64,000 nucleotides of DNA from Boswellia sacra. Taxonomy: Eukaryota > Streptophyta > Magnoliopsida > Sapindales > Burseraceae. Positions 47,270 to 59,758 of this stretch are shown here, in pieces. Below the pieces are notes generated by a model. It was not told the DNA's origin. It saw only the letters and a list, made by a program, of their open reading frames with translations, and searched no databases. The stretch is from contig SNVD02012289.1 of assembly GCA_013180625.2 (NCBI GenBank), positions 372,001 to 436,000 on the forward strand, in the 5' to 3' direction. The position numbers and the translations under genes are program-made. Each line of letters opens with the position of its first letter. Position 1 is the first letter of the stretch.

Positions 47270-49233
47270 AAGATAGGCTACCTCTTTTGATCTTCTTTTA
47301 ATAAATTTCCTAGCTAGCTAGCCATGAAACTAAGAACCACCATGCATGTTTTGCTAAAGAGCAAGGCATAGTTGAGGATTTTGTCTTTGTGATCATCAAG
47401 ATACATATAGCATTTTAGACTCTCTGTTTAATTTGATCTCATTAATGAGTTTTATATGATTTATTCAAGAAGTTTGTGAAGTTAATCTTATATATAATCA
47501 CTCTTATATGCACAACATCGAGATGTCCAAATTGAAAACCTTATCCAAAACAAGTCTTTTCATATTTGTATTTAGAGTTTGAGAGTGACCTAAACTTTCA
47601 AGCCCACAAAATATGAAACGTGCAGTACTAGTAAACAGATGTCATTCTCATGTTAATTAGGCTCCGTTTTCTTCATGCCGGCCGATATTGACTTATTTGA
47701 TACCTCTACTTAGTAAACAGTATTGTTCTTATTGTATATGATAGACATTACACCTAATGGTTAATTTTTTACTATCTCTTTAATTTTATCGTTCTATATT
47801 AAATTAACTTTTTATTTATAGGTCAAAAATTTGTAACTTCAACCTTATAGCTTATTAATTTTGTCTAATTCTAGCGGTATAGTACTTTTGATTATTACAG
47901 AATGTATATATAATCGAAATATGAAAAGAAAAAAGAAAGAACTTTTTAAATCAAGAAAATTCAAAACATTCATCAGATATTTTTGCTAAAAAAGAAGATT
48001 TTACACAAAAATATTTTCTAATTAAAAAAAAAAACCATTATATGTATGCTAACTTCCTTTCCTCTATATCTGCCTTAAAACATTGAGCCACATGAGCAAA
48101 TGTTTTGTTGCAAAAGTGAAAAATGGTAGCTAGCAACTTCCGATGCAACTCCTGTGCATGAGAAATGATCAATATTTGATTTTGATAATTTGCAATGGGT
48201 CCTTCTTCCTATCTATCTTTTGTATGGGATGCTCTCTCTAGCTCAAATGTGTCTTCAATAATTAATAAAGATAAACGACTACCAAAAGTTATAATTAATA
48301 TACATTTAAATGTGATCTCAAAGATGAAAAAATTAAAGAAAGAAATAGTGCTTTTAGTACATACCATGTATTAAGATGCTATCTATCTATCTCATAAGAT
48401 GAAGTTGGTCAAATTGATGTTACTATACATATACTATTGATCATATGATTCATGTACCCTCAAAAAGCTATGGACACCACCCTTTTTTCTTTAAGAACAT
48501 TAGGGTGTGTTCGTTTATAAATCCGGTATTTTTGTTTTCAATTGAATTTAGGAATATGTGGTTGATTTTGAATTATTTTGAATTTTGAAAAGGATATGTG
48601 GTTGAGATTGAATGTAAATTATATTAAAAAATGTGTAGCACAGAAAATAGGGTTTGAATTCATAAACGAACAGAGTATTAATTATTAAAGTTTTTAGAAT
48701 TTAATTTTCTAACCAACCCATGTTTCCAAATACTTTAAAAATGATATAAATATATATATATAAAAATGATATATATATATATAGTCAATGTAAAAGTAAT
48801 ACATTTTCTATTAAAAATAAAAGTGAAACAAGTTATAACTTAATGGAAAAAAATAGTGACTCGTACATACGAATATCTATCTTTTTATTCCAATTATTAT
48901 TTATCAAATAAATTTATCATAGTTAACGACGTCGTGTAAGGGAATGTCATCCTTGTGTGCTGATCAGGCGCGTTTGGAGTCCAGCCACGTGGGTCTCAGA
49001 TTCTCGTAAAGCAACCAGTCAATTGGAGCCACAAAAACTGGATAACATGACCTCTTTGTTACAGGCCTGGACACTCCAGAGAATTACAAAACAATCCCTC
49101 AATCCCATATCGTGTGAGATGTCGCCAAAACAATCTAGAAAATAAACAAAGTTCTGACATGTAAAAACATAAAGCGAGATTCATTGAACATTACATGATA
49201 AGCTAAGCTAAACCACCAGAAGTCTAAGAATTC
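47270..49233. other. Intergenic region
   Basis: IDD 3' untranslated region, then AT-rich sequence with TA microsatellites at about 48750-48782 and one MITE (separate entry). The last 250 bp before 49234 are less AT-rich and probably the leader and promoter of the PsbP-domain gene. No further gene supported. Confidence 0.4.
48502..48676. mobile_element. hAT-like MITE, ~175 bp
   Basis: The left end AGGGTGTGTTCGTTTATAAA and the reverse complement of the right end, TACTCTGTTCGTTTATGAAT, share TGTTCGTTTAT, a common terminus style of small plant hAT-derived elements. The interior has repeated GGATATGTGGTTGA-like words. No coding sequence; target duplication not clear. Confidence 0.5.
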
Positions 49234-50429
49234 ATGGCATTGCAACACTACTTTCATGCATGCAAAAATGCATCTTTCCGCAAACTCTACATGACACAAT
49301 CATCAAATGATAGGAAAGATAGTTTTCAAGAGGTGAGGTCTCCGGCTGAGGAGTTTGCGCCATTGGCAGCTACTTTTAGGCGACGGCTACTTGTTGGTGT
49401 TGGCTCAGCTTCTCTTGTGGGTGTTGGTGCCAATTTTGGTGGAGTTACAAGTTTTCTTCTGGGGTTATCACCAGAGAATGGTCGAAGTCTCAAACTTGAT
49501 GTGCTGTATCCAATTGGAGGGTATAGTCGTTGCATTGACACTAACGAAGGATTTGGTTAGTAAGTCCTTGTAACGTTAATTAATGTGCCTTGTTTTTCCA
49601 TGCTATTCAAATAGTATGATGATATAGTGAAAGATATAATCATTTTAAATTAATGTTACATCATTTGAAATGTATGATTTTAGATGGGATTTTTCGATGC
49701 CTAACATTAGTTTAATTTGACTCAATTTTTGCCAGTGAAATTAAGAAATTTAATGTTGCTAATGCTTGTTTTGTATATGCCTTGTGTACTCCAGAATTCA
49801 TCTACCCTGAAAGTTGGGTTGGAGATCAAACACTATTGTATAGAGCAGCTGAAAAAAGAGAATTTGAGAGACCACTTGATCCACCTCCCCTCAACTCCGC
49901 CAAGTCTAATAGTGGCCGCCCTAAGAACATTAATGAACCAGTAGCAGCATTTGGTCCTCCTGGTTCAAGTGGAGAGCTCAATGTTAGTGTCATTGTCTCA
50001 CCAGTCCCTCTGGATTTCTCGTGAGTACTCCCATCAAAGTAAAAGAATCACACACAGTAGTTATCATGACATAAAAGAGATTAATGTTGGAGCTCATGAT
50101 TTACATTTCCTGACAGCATTGAAGCATTTGGAGGGCCAAAGGAGGTCGGAGAAGCTATAATTCGGACAATCACAGGCTCCACCCGACGGCCCGATGTCAA
50201 AGGAACTTTGACAAAATCGAGTTCGAGAGAGGATTCTTTGAGAAAAGTTAAATATTATGAGCTGGAATTCAGAGTTGAAAGCCCTTTATTCCAACGCCAT
50301 AATATTGCAGTTTGTTGTGCTCAAAGTGGCAGGTTATACACTCTAAATGCACAAGCACCAGAGTCAATTTGGCCAGAGGTGAAATCAGACTTCTATACAA
50401 TAGCTGAATCATTTAGTCTCACCTCTTGA
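49234..50429 (+). CDS. PsbP-domain thylakoid lumen protein
   Basis: PsbP-domain proteins sit in the thylakoid lumen; PsbP itself supports the oxygen-evolving complex, while the diverged members aid photosystem assembly or have unknown roles. Exons 49234-49555, 49795-50020 and 50117-50429 give 286 residues. The N-terminal third is a two-part targeting peptide: a transit region, then AATFRRRLLVGVGSASLVGV, arginines followed by a hydrophobic stretch, as for lumen import. The PsbP fold begins at about residue 100 (GYSRCIDTNEGFEFIYPESW) and includes LNVSVIVSPVPLDFSIEAFG, KYYELEFRVESP and a C-terminal SDFYTIAESFSL. From memory the best Arabidopsis match by family and position is At3g05410. It converges with the minus-strand JmjC gene, whose stop codon is 470 bp away. 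Confidence 0.91.
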
Positions 50430-50898
50430 TACGGAGAGGACTTCCTTAAACCAGCAACTCATGGCAATTTTAAGTCTCTTCAAACAGGATTCTCTGAAAC
50501 CTGTCCTAGTTGCTTATACTAGTATTCTTTGATCTGTTAGATGCTAGAAAATCATCAACACAGTTCTTGGCAATGAATATTCCAACTTGAGTTTTCTAAG
50601 AATATTGTATAGAGACCTCAACCACACTACATATCAAAATTTTCAGATAATGATCAAGTAATCTATCGAATCTCAATCATTTCATATCCTAAAAAAATAG
50701 TTAGCTATCATTTCTTTTAAAGATCTTACAAGCATTACAATTTTTTCCGAGCGTATGGTAGGCCACTTGAACTCTTAGCTATGGAAGATTAAAAGATTGC
50801 ATAAAATACATTGGTACATTGAAGTTCAATCAGGGCCCAAAAGCAGCCACTATAAAATTAGCTACCCAGTGACTAAATTACAATTACTGTACAATCAT
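50430..50898. other. Shared 3' region of two converging genes
   Basis: The 469 bp between the two stop codons hold both 3' untranslated regions. No other feature seen. Confidence 0.5.
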
Positions 50899-53800
50899 TC
50901 AAGCACAAGTGATCTGTTTGCGCCTCATAGCATCCTCCAAGTTCTCAGAAACTGCTGCAGTTAAATTAGGATCTTCAAAACCTAGCTCTGTACCAAGTCT
51001 GCGACAGAAACACAATGGAAAAAAATTGTTATTAATATTCTCAAAAAAGAAAACTTAAGAGAGTTTTGTGAGGCAGGAACGAAAATTGCTTATAGATGGC
51101 AGATACATTGAAAAGGAACAAAAGCTTCCCAACAATTTGCTGATAAAGTGAGGATGGTGAAACGTTATTATAAATTTAGCAAATATCATTGTCTTGAGTT
51201 CAAAATCTCTTCTCTAGCTAACCTTAATTTTAAATGGGGACTGCATTTGATGCATTCCCAAAAAATAATATAACACTGATAAATAAATCATTGAAAAGTG
51301 TGTTTTCTATTACAAAAATCATTAAATATAGTAAAATATTTAATTCAATACAATTTCCAACATAGATTAATGATTATAATGATAAGCGTACACATATTTT
51401 GAGGTTTTAACATGTCCCTTAGAGCACAAGTTAAAACCCCATCAATAAACAGGAAAAACTTATTGCCACTGATGAACAAGGTTCACAGCAACATGGGTAG
51501 AGGTAAAATGTAAAAATAAATCAGTAATGTAGCAATGTTAAGACATAGTTAAGGCTGAAATTGCTTACTTGGGATCAAGCACCAATTTTTGGACTTCTTT
51601 GATAGCTGAACTTGCTGCATATAGTGATATTTTTCCAACCTGCATCAGATCCCAGCACAAATTTAAGAACTATAACAGGCACAGAATCACTTATGAAAAG
51701 AAAGAAGCAAGAGAGAAGAAAAAACAAAAGGGAAAATTTGAAAAGGAACGTAGCAACTTCAAGGAAAAGGAAGCAATTAATACTTCTGGGAAAATTTTCC
51801 TTTGCCTGACCTCCAAAACTTGTAGTTTTGCCTCATGGTCATTAGGAAGACAGCGAATTTCTTCAGCTAATCTCACAGCTTCCCCCACACTTTCAGGAAA
51901 TAAAAAATCAAGGCCTAACTGAACGGTGGACTGACAATTTATTACCAGGAAAGAAATTAGTTCATGGACATGTTCTGAAAATAAGAAATCAACATATTAA
52001 AAATTTAACAGAAGCAAAGATGGTTATCCTGTCACTGGTTCAAGCAATTTTCTGAGAAGTAACTACTAACAGAAAGCTTGACAGAGCTTTCCTCCTGGGG
52101 TCATGCCCCATACTGAAGTACTTTTGAGAAGCATTTCTAAGTGATGATGGCTTAAAGTAGCTTTGCAGAAGAATATAAGTCAAGCAGTACTTTGGTTTTC
52201 TTTCTTTCTTTTTTCTTTTTTTTTTTTTTGGTTCCTCTCTCATTCTCTTTTCCCCCTCTAAAATCAATTTTAGATTTTACAAAGCCCAACTCAACATGTA
52301 CATTGATATACAGACATTAGAATCCAAGTAGAAAGAACACACTTCCACGCAAACATTGAGGCCAATAGAACACAGTTGCTCGCATCACAAGCAACAAAAA
52401 CAGCATTGCTAGTCATGCAATGTTACAAAAGATCCAAGCTGACATGGTTCTACCTAGTAACAGGCACGTAATAACATGCTTCTAATAAGCAACAGGCAGG
52501 GAATATTTCCACCTGAAGTGAGTCCAAAAATCTCCTGTTCTCCCATTTCTACACTATTTCAAATATCTTATATCTAGCAAGTAAGAATGTTTAGAACCAT
52601 CATCTATGAGATATAATTGCTATCATGACAATCAAGGAGGAAAGAGCTTGAGTATGTTTAACCCAATTATTACATATCACACAACAGCTCACCTGAAGAT
52701 TTCTCACTTGGTAAGGGCATCCAGCAGGTACAAACACCGCTTGCCCCAAATGCTGCTCAAACGACCATGGCTCCACTCCTGAGAGGCAGAATGAAACTTT
52801 TTTTCAATCCAATTCATCAAGGGCACAAAAAGAGTCACAACTTAATAAATATTTAGAAGGGGAAAAAAAAAAAAAACTCTACTCTAGATCGGCATACCAA
52901 ATTTGTATACAGCATATGTAATGTTGAGCAACTGGTTCAAACCAGAAGGTCCAAGTAAAAACCAAGTTAGGGCCAATATAAGAATGTTGTTAATTTTACA
53001 CATACCATTGTCCCATCTAATGAAAATCATTTGCCAAATATGTTCAAAGTCATGTTAAGCAGTTGGAACTTTTCCTAGCAAGTGTGCAATACAAAATCTG
53101 CCCAGGTTTAGAAATAAAATTCAACAGCCATATATCACTTGGAATAACATAAAATCAATTATTAGCAGATTTAAGCAACTAAGATTACGCATCATAGTTT
53201 TTTTTTGGCAGAGTGAGAATTCAGCAAATATGTCATACAGATACTGCCCAATATGTAAGAAAAATGCAGCTTCCCAAACCCATAAAGAGTATTTTCAAGA
53301 ATAGAAAATTCTAAGTTTTTCCTCACCAAATTCTTCCTTCAGTCTTCTTTTATGATCTGCATTCAGGTATAATGTTTCATCATAAAGAGGACGCGTCACC
53401 TGAGATCCAAACAATAAAATCAGTATGCAGCTTATATAGGCCTAACTGTTTTAACTCACTACAAGGATAAATATCTAAGCAATGAAACTCACAAAGTCAT
53501 TTATAACATTGTCAGGCTTCTCAAAATCATCACAGTGTTCTTGCAGATACTTGATTAATTCTGGAACATCCTGCCGCCTAAAGATATCCCAATGTGCTCC
53601 TGGAAGACTCTTTTCAGAGACATCTCCGCCATCTCTATTTAACTGCTCAGAATTGACAGTTTCCTCTTTAACAGCAGTTGTTTCAATAGATTGATCCTCC
53701 ATTATCTCATCCTCATCTTCAGCAGACTTTTCCCCACATTCATTCTTTGTCTCATCTCCAGCAAGTGACAGATCAGGTAACCTTCCCTCATCCAAACCCT

Positions 53801-56800
53801 TTTCTGGACTCGCAGAAGACTCACTCACCTCAGATTCCCCGAAGGAATTTTGAGTCTTCTTAACTTCTGTTTTCTGGAGCTTCATTTCACTCGTATGCAC
53901 CAATAGATATACCTGACAATAGCTCAGAACATATAAACACTGTTTGATTTTACATTATGTTCAAGTCACTGTAGATCAGAAGATAAGACCAAGCCCAGTT
54001 AAGAAGTGAAGATTAATCATATCAATCTTATGCACATCATAGACTCTGTTCATATAAGTTTTACAAGTGATATATGGTATTAGGATATTAATGTATAGCT
54101 AGCACAAGGTAAGACTTTAAAACTTGAATATCCCCAAATTAAGGGGGAAAAAGTCTAGAAACTAATAATAGAATTACCATACAAAAGAAACGGAATGTGT
54201 GACATACCATGTCGCGCATATTGAAGTGAAGATTGGTCACTGAATCACCTCTGCCAAGTTCCTCATGACTCCCATAGGACATATAAATCTTAGGTCCTAC
54301 ATCATTCTGCAAGGAATAATGAGGAAGTTTTGCAGCAACATTTAGAAAACCCAGCCTGGAATGGATATACTCTAGTAAAGGCATTTTACTTATAAATTCA
54401 GGTTTATGGTACAATAAAAATTCTTCAGAAGCACTGGAAGAAGGCCAATCCTTCAACTTCAACATTTCTGGCCAACCATCTTCACGAACTCGTCCCTCTG
54501 AGTACCCTTCGATGAATTGACTAAGTTCAATATCAACCTGCCATCAGGTGAAACCACATATGGAAGATATTAGCTGCATATAGTTGATAATATCAAGAAA
54601 TTAAGGAATACAAGGAAGAAAGAAGAACCATGAACATAGATATGAGCAGTAGCAATGAAAGCCCACCTCAGACCAGTCTAAGCAATCTATGGCCTTGACT
54701 GTTCTGTTCTCATCTTTTGTCTTCTCATCAGCTGTCTCTCGAATCCCTCTCCATATTTCCTTTGGGTCCCAAATTGACATGGATGACTCATCACAGACCT
54801 GTTTAATGATTATAGGTTCACCCTTGACCCAATGCTTTCTAAAATTGCCGATCCCTTCAGTTTTAGTATCTTGAGATAATGGGCAATACAAGAAATTATC
54901 ATCCCCATCCTCTCTATGCGCAAATTGGCAAAGCCTTTGATCATATGACCCAGTACTCTGTAGAGTTCCGGCATCATGAACTTTACAACCACCAACCATT
55001 TCTTCCACATTTTTCACCAGTCTTGCAACCCAATTCATTTTAAAGATCCTGCTTAGGTTCAGTGACCTATTACCACAGCCACCAAACTCCTTAGGAGGGC
55101 ATGGAATACTGCCATCACTGTTTGCTTTCCAGCCAGGAAACCTATCTGATAAATTTAGTCTAAGTTTGGACATTTTAACTTTCTCCGAAACATTTTCCAA
55201 GTCTTGACTTCTTCCAGCAGCATCATTTTCTATCAATTCTCTTTTAGTACCACTCATAGATGCTTCTCGGAGATCTTGACAACAACTAAGGCACAGATCA
55301 TACAAGCATCTTGCACAATGCCGATGATAATCAATGATGGGTATCCTACAGAAATTGCTGCAAGAAAACAAATCATGATGAACTGTAATACCCAGGTTAA
55401 AGCAAGAATCATGAATTTTTATATACGTGACAACTTAACATCCTCCAGTTCATAAACTCCAACAAAAAGACAAGACATCAGATGAATTCAAAGAATAAGG
55501 CAAGATCTCAGACTAACAAACTAATAAGGTAAATAATTTGTTCTTCAATTTTGTAGGACGTGTGGGACACTGAAAACAAGATCAAGATCAAGCTCTGTGA
55601 TGTACCAACAATATAATTTCATTGCTTTGAAACAAATGGTGTTAACAAAAAATTGCTTTGAAAGTTCTCAAGGTGGTACCAGCACATCTGTTCATCTGCG
55701 TTCAATTTTGCCCTAACAAGTTCAATTTCATTGCCTGGAAAATAGTTGCAAAATTGTCAAATTATGCACAAGTGTTATATGGAGAAAAATTCAACAATTG
55801 AGTTTCTTACCACGAAGCTTTTTTTCCAGTTCCACTTCATAGCACTGTATCTGATGGATCTGCTTAATCACAGGAAACACAGCAGACAAGAGGCAGTGCA
55901 GATATTGCAACTTGTCTAGGACAGGTATTTCCCGTATCCTTACCTGCAACTCAGTCAAAAATATATTAATAACACGACCATACCTCTTTTAAAATCAAAA
56001 CCATATCGAACAAAACTGGTATTTCCCTTTAATCCAGGAATAAATACCTTTATCATATTGTCCCCACGTAAGCATGCCTTGCAATTACAAATGCCACGAC
56101 ATGCAGGACAGATCTTCTCAATTTCTTCTGATGAGATATCTGAGTACCTGACAAATGAAGCATAAATACTCAATATTCTTGTGCATTCACAAAAAAAGGT
56201 GTCTGCCTAAAACTCAACCTCACCATGTTGAGATACAGCTATCACAATATCCTCTCCTCTCACACTTGATGCACCAAAGAACCCTATCTCTATCATTTCT
56301 CCTGCACTGATGGCAAATTTGTCCACCGGTATCTTCAGAAGAATCCATGCTTCCATCAGAGTATTCCTGCAAAGCGACTTGTCTATCTCTAATGGGAAAA
56401 ATTGAACCTGAAAGGTGCTGCTAGAAAGTAATTACATAGCAATTTAACTCACCGTCATAGCACTAGCTTCAACACTCCTCTGTGATCTGTTTCGGGATGA
56501 GTCCATGGCAGAATGGGGAGGTGTTTTATAAGACCTCAAATTCTCTTCATATTCTGGAACGTCTCGCTGTAATTCATCATTTGCCTTCAGAGCATTACGT
56601 GCTGTCAAACCCCTCTTGGGAGGTGTTTCAGGTGAATATCGAAAATGACTTTTTGAAACCTTCTCCATATATTTCTTCCCCGAAACAGAAGGATAGTCAC
56701 CTCCTTTCATGTTTATGAGTGGCATGTCGTAATCATCACTCTTACTCTCCAAGTATATATCACTTTCACCCAAAGATTTTCTTTTGGCTTTCTTTAGACT

Positions 56801-56986
56801 GGCCCGTAATGCAGAATTAGCAGCCCTCCTCTTTGCCTGGATGTAGTGCTTTTCACATACCGTTTTATCCGGCATAGACATTGCAGTGCATCTCCATTGT
56901 TTCCCATCTGATCTCTTGCAACGCAAATCATCTGGAATCCCGACATTGTCCTCACCGTTCCCTGAGCTTGACCGTGGATGATCCAT
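50899..56986 (-). CDS. JMJ24: JMJ24-type WRC-RING-JmjC protein with degenerate demethylase site
   Basis: KDM3/JHDM2-family chromatin protein. Arabidopsis JMJ24 is reported to act as a RING ubiquitin ligase on CMT3 rather than as a demethylase. Thirteen exons in transcript order: 56986-56453, 56366-56224, 56147-56048, 55943-55811, 55734-55680, 55357-54667, 54537-54208, 53912-53493, 53399-53327, 52778-52693, 51930-51811, 51639-51569, 50998-50899; 951 residues. Domains: WRC zinc motif (C-x9-C-x10-C-x2-[13 protein letters not shown]) near residue 23; basic nuclear patch (KKAKRK); RING-like finger at about 195-260 ([32 protein letters not shown]); a second Cys-rich set ([17 protein letters not shown]); JmjC domain in the last half. 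Iron ligands expected as H-x-D...H appear as H656-F-N658 and Y849 ([10 protein letters not shown]), so only the first His remains. The ATG at 56986 is chosen because the upstream codons lack ATG. Confidence 0.95.
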
Positions 56987-59758
56987 CAACAATATTCACA
57001 GTGATAGAACATTCACAGCTGTAAACTCATGAAATCAGCCCGTGTCACAATTAACCCACATAACTGAAACAACCAAGCCAATAAGCAAAATTACACGAAA
57101 CAGGACGAGCTACTAAGAATTTAAACCGTTTCTTAACATTAACATTAACTTGGTACAAAGAGCAGTGTATAAACAGCTCAACTATCAGTGTCACTAAGTA
57201 TCATGATAGAGCAATATAAAACGAATCCCATACTAGAACAAAAGTTGAAACTCTAAAAAATCAAAATTTTCCACATAACTCGTGGAGATGCAATAAATAA
57301 AAAAAACAAGAACCAATTTGCAGCCAATCTTTACAACAGAGATAGAAGAAAGAACAGCAAGAACTCAAGAATTCAATGGTGCGTTCGCAATCAAAAAAAA
57401 AAAGAATAAAAACATAATAGAAGCAGAGAATCTAAGTACATAAACAAATCATTAAAAATAAGTAGTTACAATGAGAGAGAGGGAAGCGCACCAGAGACTA
57501 GGGTTTGCTTATTTGGGGAGAGAACATGGAGGGTTCGTATTTAAAGGCTGACTTTGTTGAGTTGTCTGTCTTTCTCGCACGCTTGCGCCCAGTTACAGTT
57601 CTGATTCCAGTGGGTCGCTGCTGAATTTTCTTTTTTAGTTTTTGTTTTTGTTTTTCTTTTCTTTTTTTTTTTTTTTAATGTTTTTGTGTTTTTGCGTTTT
57701 GCGTTCAGACAACTGTGAAGGAAGCGTGAAGTTCACCAGACCAGAGTCCCCAGAGCTTACTTGTTACCTCTGCCTGCATCCAACGGTCTTTTGACATTCT
57801 CTCGCTTTCATTCATCATCTATTCTGTACATCATTAAATTACATTTTAAATTGTTTTATACTTATATTCTTAATATGTTGAATCTCTGTATAAATATTTT
57901 TAACTTAAATTTATATGAAAAATATCAATAAAACAACTCTTTTCAATAAGTTTCTTCAATTGCATTCAAACACATTGTAACTCGATTTCTTATATTGTTA
58001 ATAGTTAATTATCCTTATTTTTGTATTATTATTGTTATTTTTTTAAATGCCTTCTTTAAGAACATGTTGAATCCCTGTAATTTTGAAAATACTTTTATAA
58101 TTAGAATTAATAATTCACTTGATAAAATTTTTTAGAATATCTTCTAATGTTAATAACAGTTATCATGGATAATAATAGAAAGGAAAAATTCAAAATACTC
58201 CTCAAATTTAAATGTAAATTATAAAAATGATTTTGTTCTTAAAAATTTACATGTCATAACTTTCTAACGAGTGACAAATATTATTTGAAGTCAGACAAGA
58301 TCATAGCATGCTATTTTTCGAAAAAAATGATTATTTATAAAAAAAAACCTTAACTTGGGTTACTTTCCCTAATAAAAATGTTATATAATATTTTACAAGG
58401 AATAAATATTGTCTTATATGAAATAAAATATATGTTGCATATAAAAATAGGGAGAGAATCCCCTTAGTATAGGAAACTAAGAAGAAAAATCATATATTCA
58501 ATGCTTTTCGTTTATGAAAATTTAGAATAATTTCTTAACATTACTTATTTTGATAAGTTTTCAGTAAATATTAAAATAACTCATAATTTAAAAATCGATA
58601 GAAAATATGGCCAATTGTTAATAAATATCATTGTATAATAAATATTCATAATTAATAATAATTGAAATATATTTTATTAATGAATGATATTTTATTTAGT
58701 AATATCACGTCACATCATATTACGTAATTTTTCAGTATGAGAGTAACATTTGCATGAGATACTTTATGAGATATTTTACTCATAATAAATCATATTTATA
58801 TTAAAATTAATAAAATAGTTAAATTCTTAAAAAAATCAAAATTATAATATTGTCAAAATATAACCATCCTTTCAAAAATTTAGACAAAAAAACCATTACT
58901 CCATAAGTAAATAGTTTTACCAGTTATTTTTCGAAAAAATTATAAGAATATCCTTATATAAGGGTCCTCTAAAAAATAACTATTTCTCTCAAAATTTTTA
59001 TGTTATAACCTCGTCCAATATCTGACAGTATGCAAAGAATATATTAAACAGTATCTGACAGATACAGATGATGATGTCTAATAGTATCTAACAATTGGTA
59101 AATAATATTCGACAGTATCTGACATGCGACAAAGAGCCATGACATAATAAATTTATAAGAATACGATCATTTTTATAATCCACACTGAAACTTGTTGTAT
59201 TTGTCGTAAATTTTTCTTATTTTCATATGATCATTATCCGATACATAAATAGTTTTATTAATCTTTTCAAAGTGTTTGGCAACAAAATTTCACAATCCTA
59301 AAAGAGTTTTCGCTTTATCCTATATTAGAATTTGATGACAAAAAAAAAAACAAAATTATAGACTTATCAATCTAACAGACAGTGATTATGTTATCAAAAA
59401 CCCTAATGATTTTGCTTACTTTTGCAAATAGCGTTTAGTTAAGTTGCTTAACATAATGCATATGCCGCTCGCAATTAACCGAACTGTACAGTGCAAAGAA
59501 AAAAGTCTCAAAATTTCCATAAACGAACAGTACCGTTATATTTTGTTATTATATTATATTAACATTACCACCAAACGTGCCCTTATATAAACACAACACA
59601 TCGACGCAACAAACACCCAACCCAACCATCAGCTAACAACAGATAATAATAATAATAATATACAACATTAAAGCAAAGGGAAATCGCGAATCAAACCTTA
59701 TTCCAATCAAAGCCAGCCAGCTTCGGCTTGATCTGATTCTGAAGCTACAGCGAGAGAA
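56987..59758. other. Intergenic region between diverging JMJ24-type and ACBP genes
   Basis: The leader of the JmjC gene probably starts near 57500, where GAGAGAGAGGG-type sequence ends an A-rich leader. Then follows a very AT-rich stretch with no gene. About 59580-59758 is the presumed ACBP leader, containing an AATAATAAT run. Confidence 0.4.
59006..59130. repeat. Degenerate short repeats of CAGTATCTGACA
   Basis: Near copies of ACAGTATCTGACA occur at about 59015-59030, 59049-59062, 59081-59093 and 59110-59124 with irregular spacers. No known element was recognised. Confidence 0.55.
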
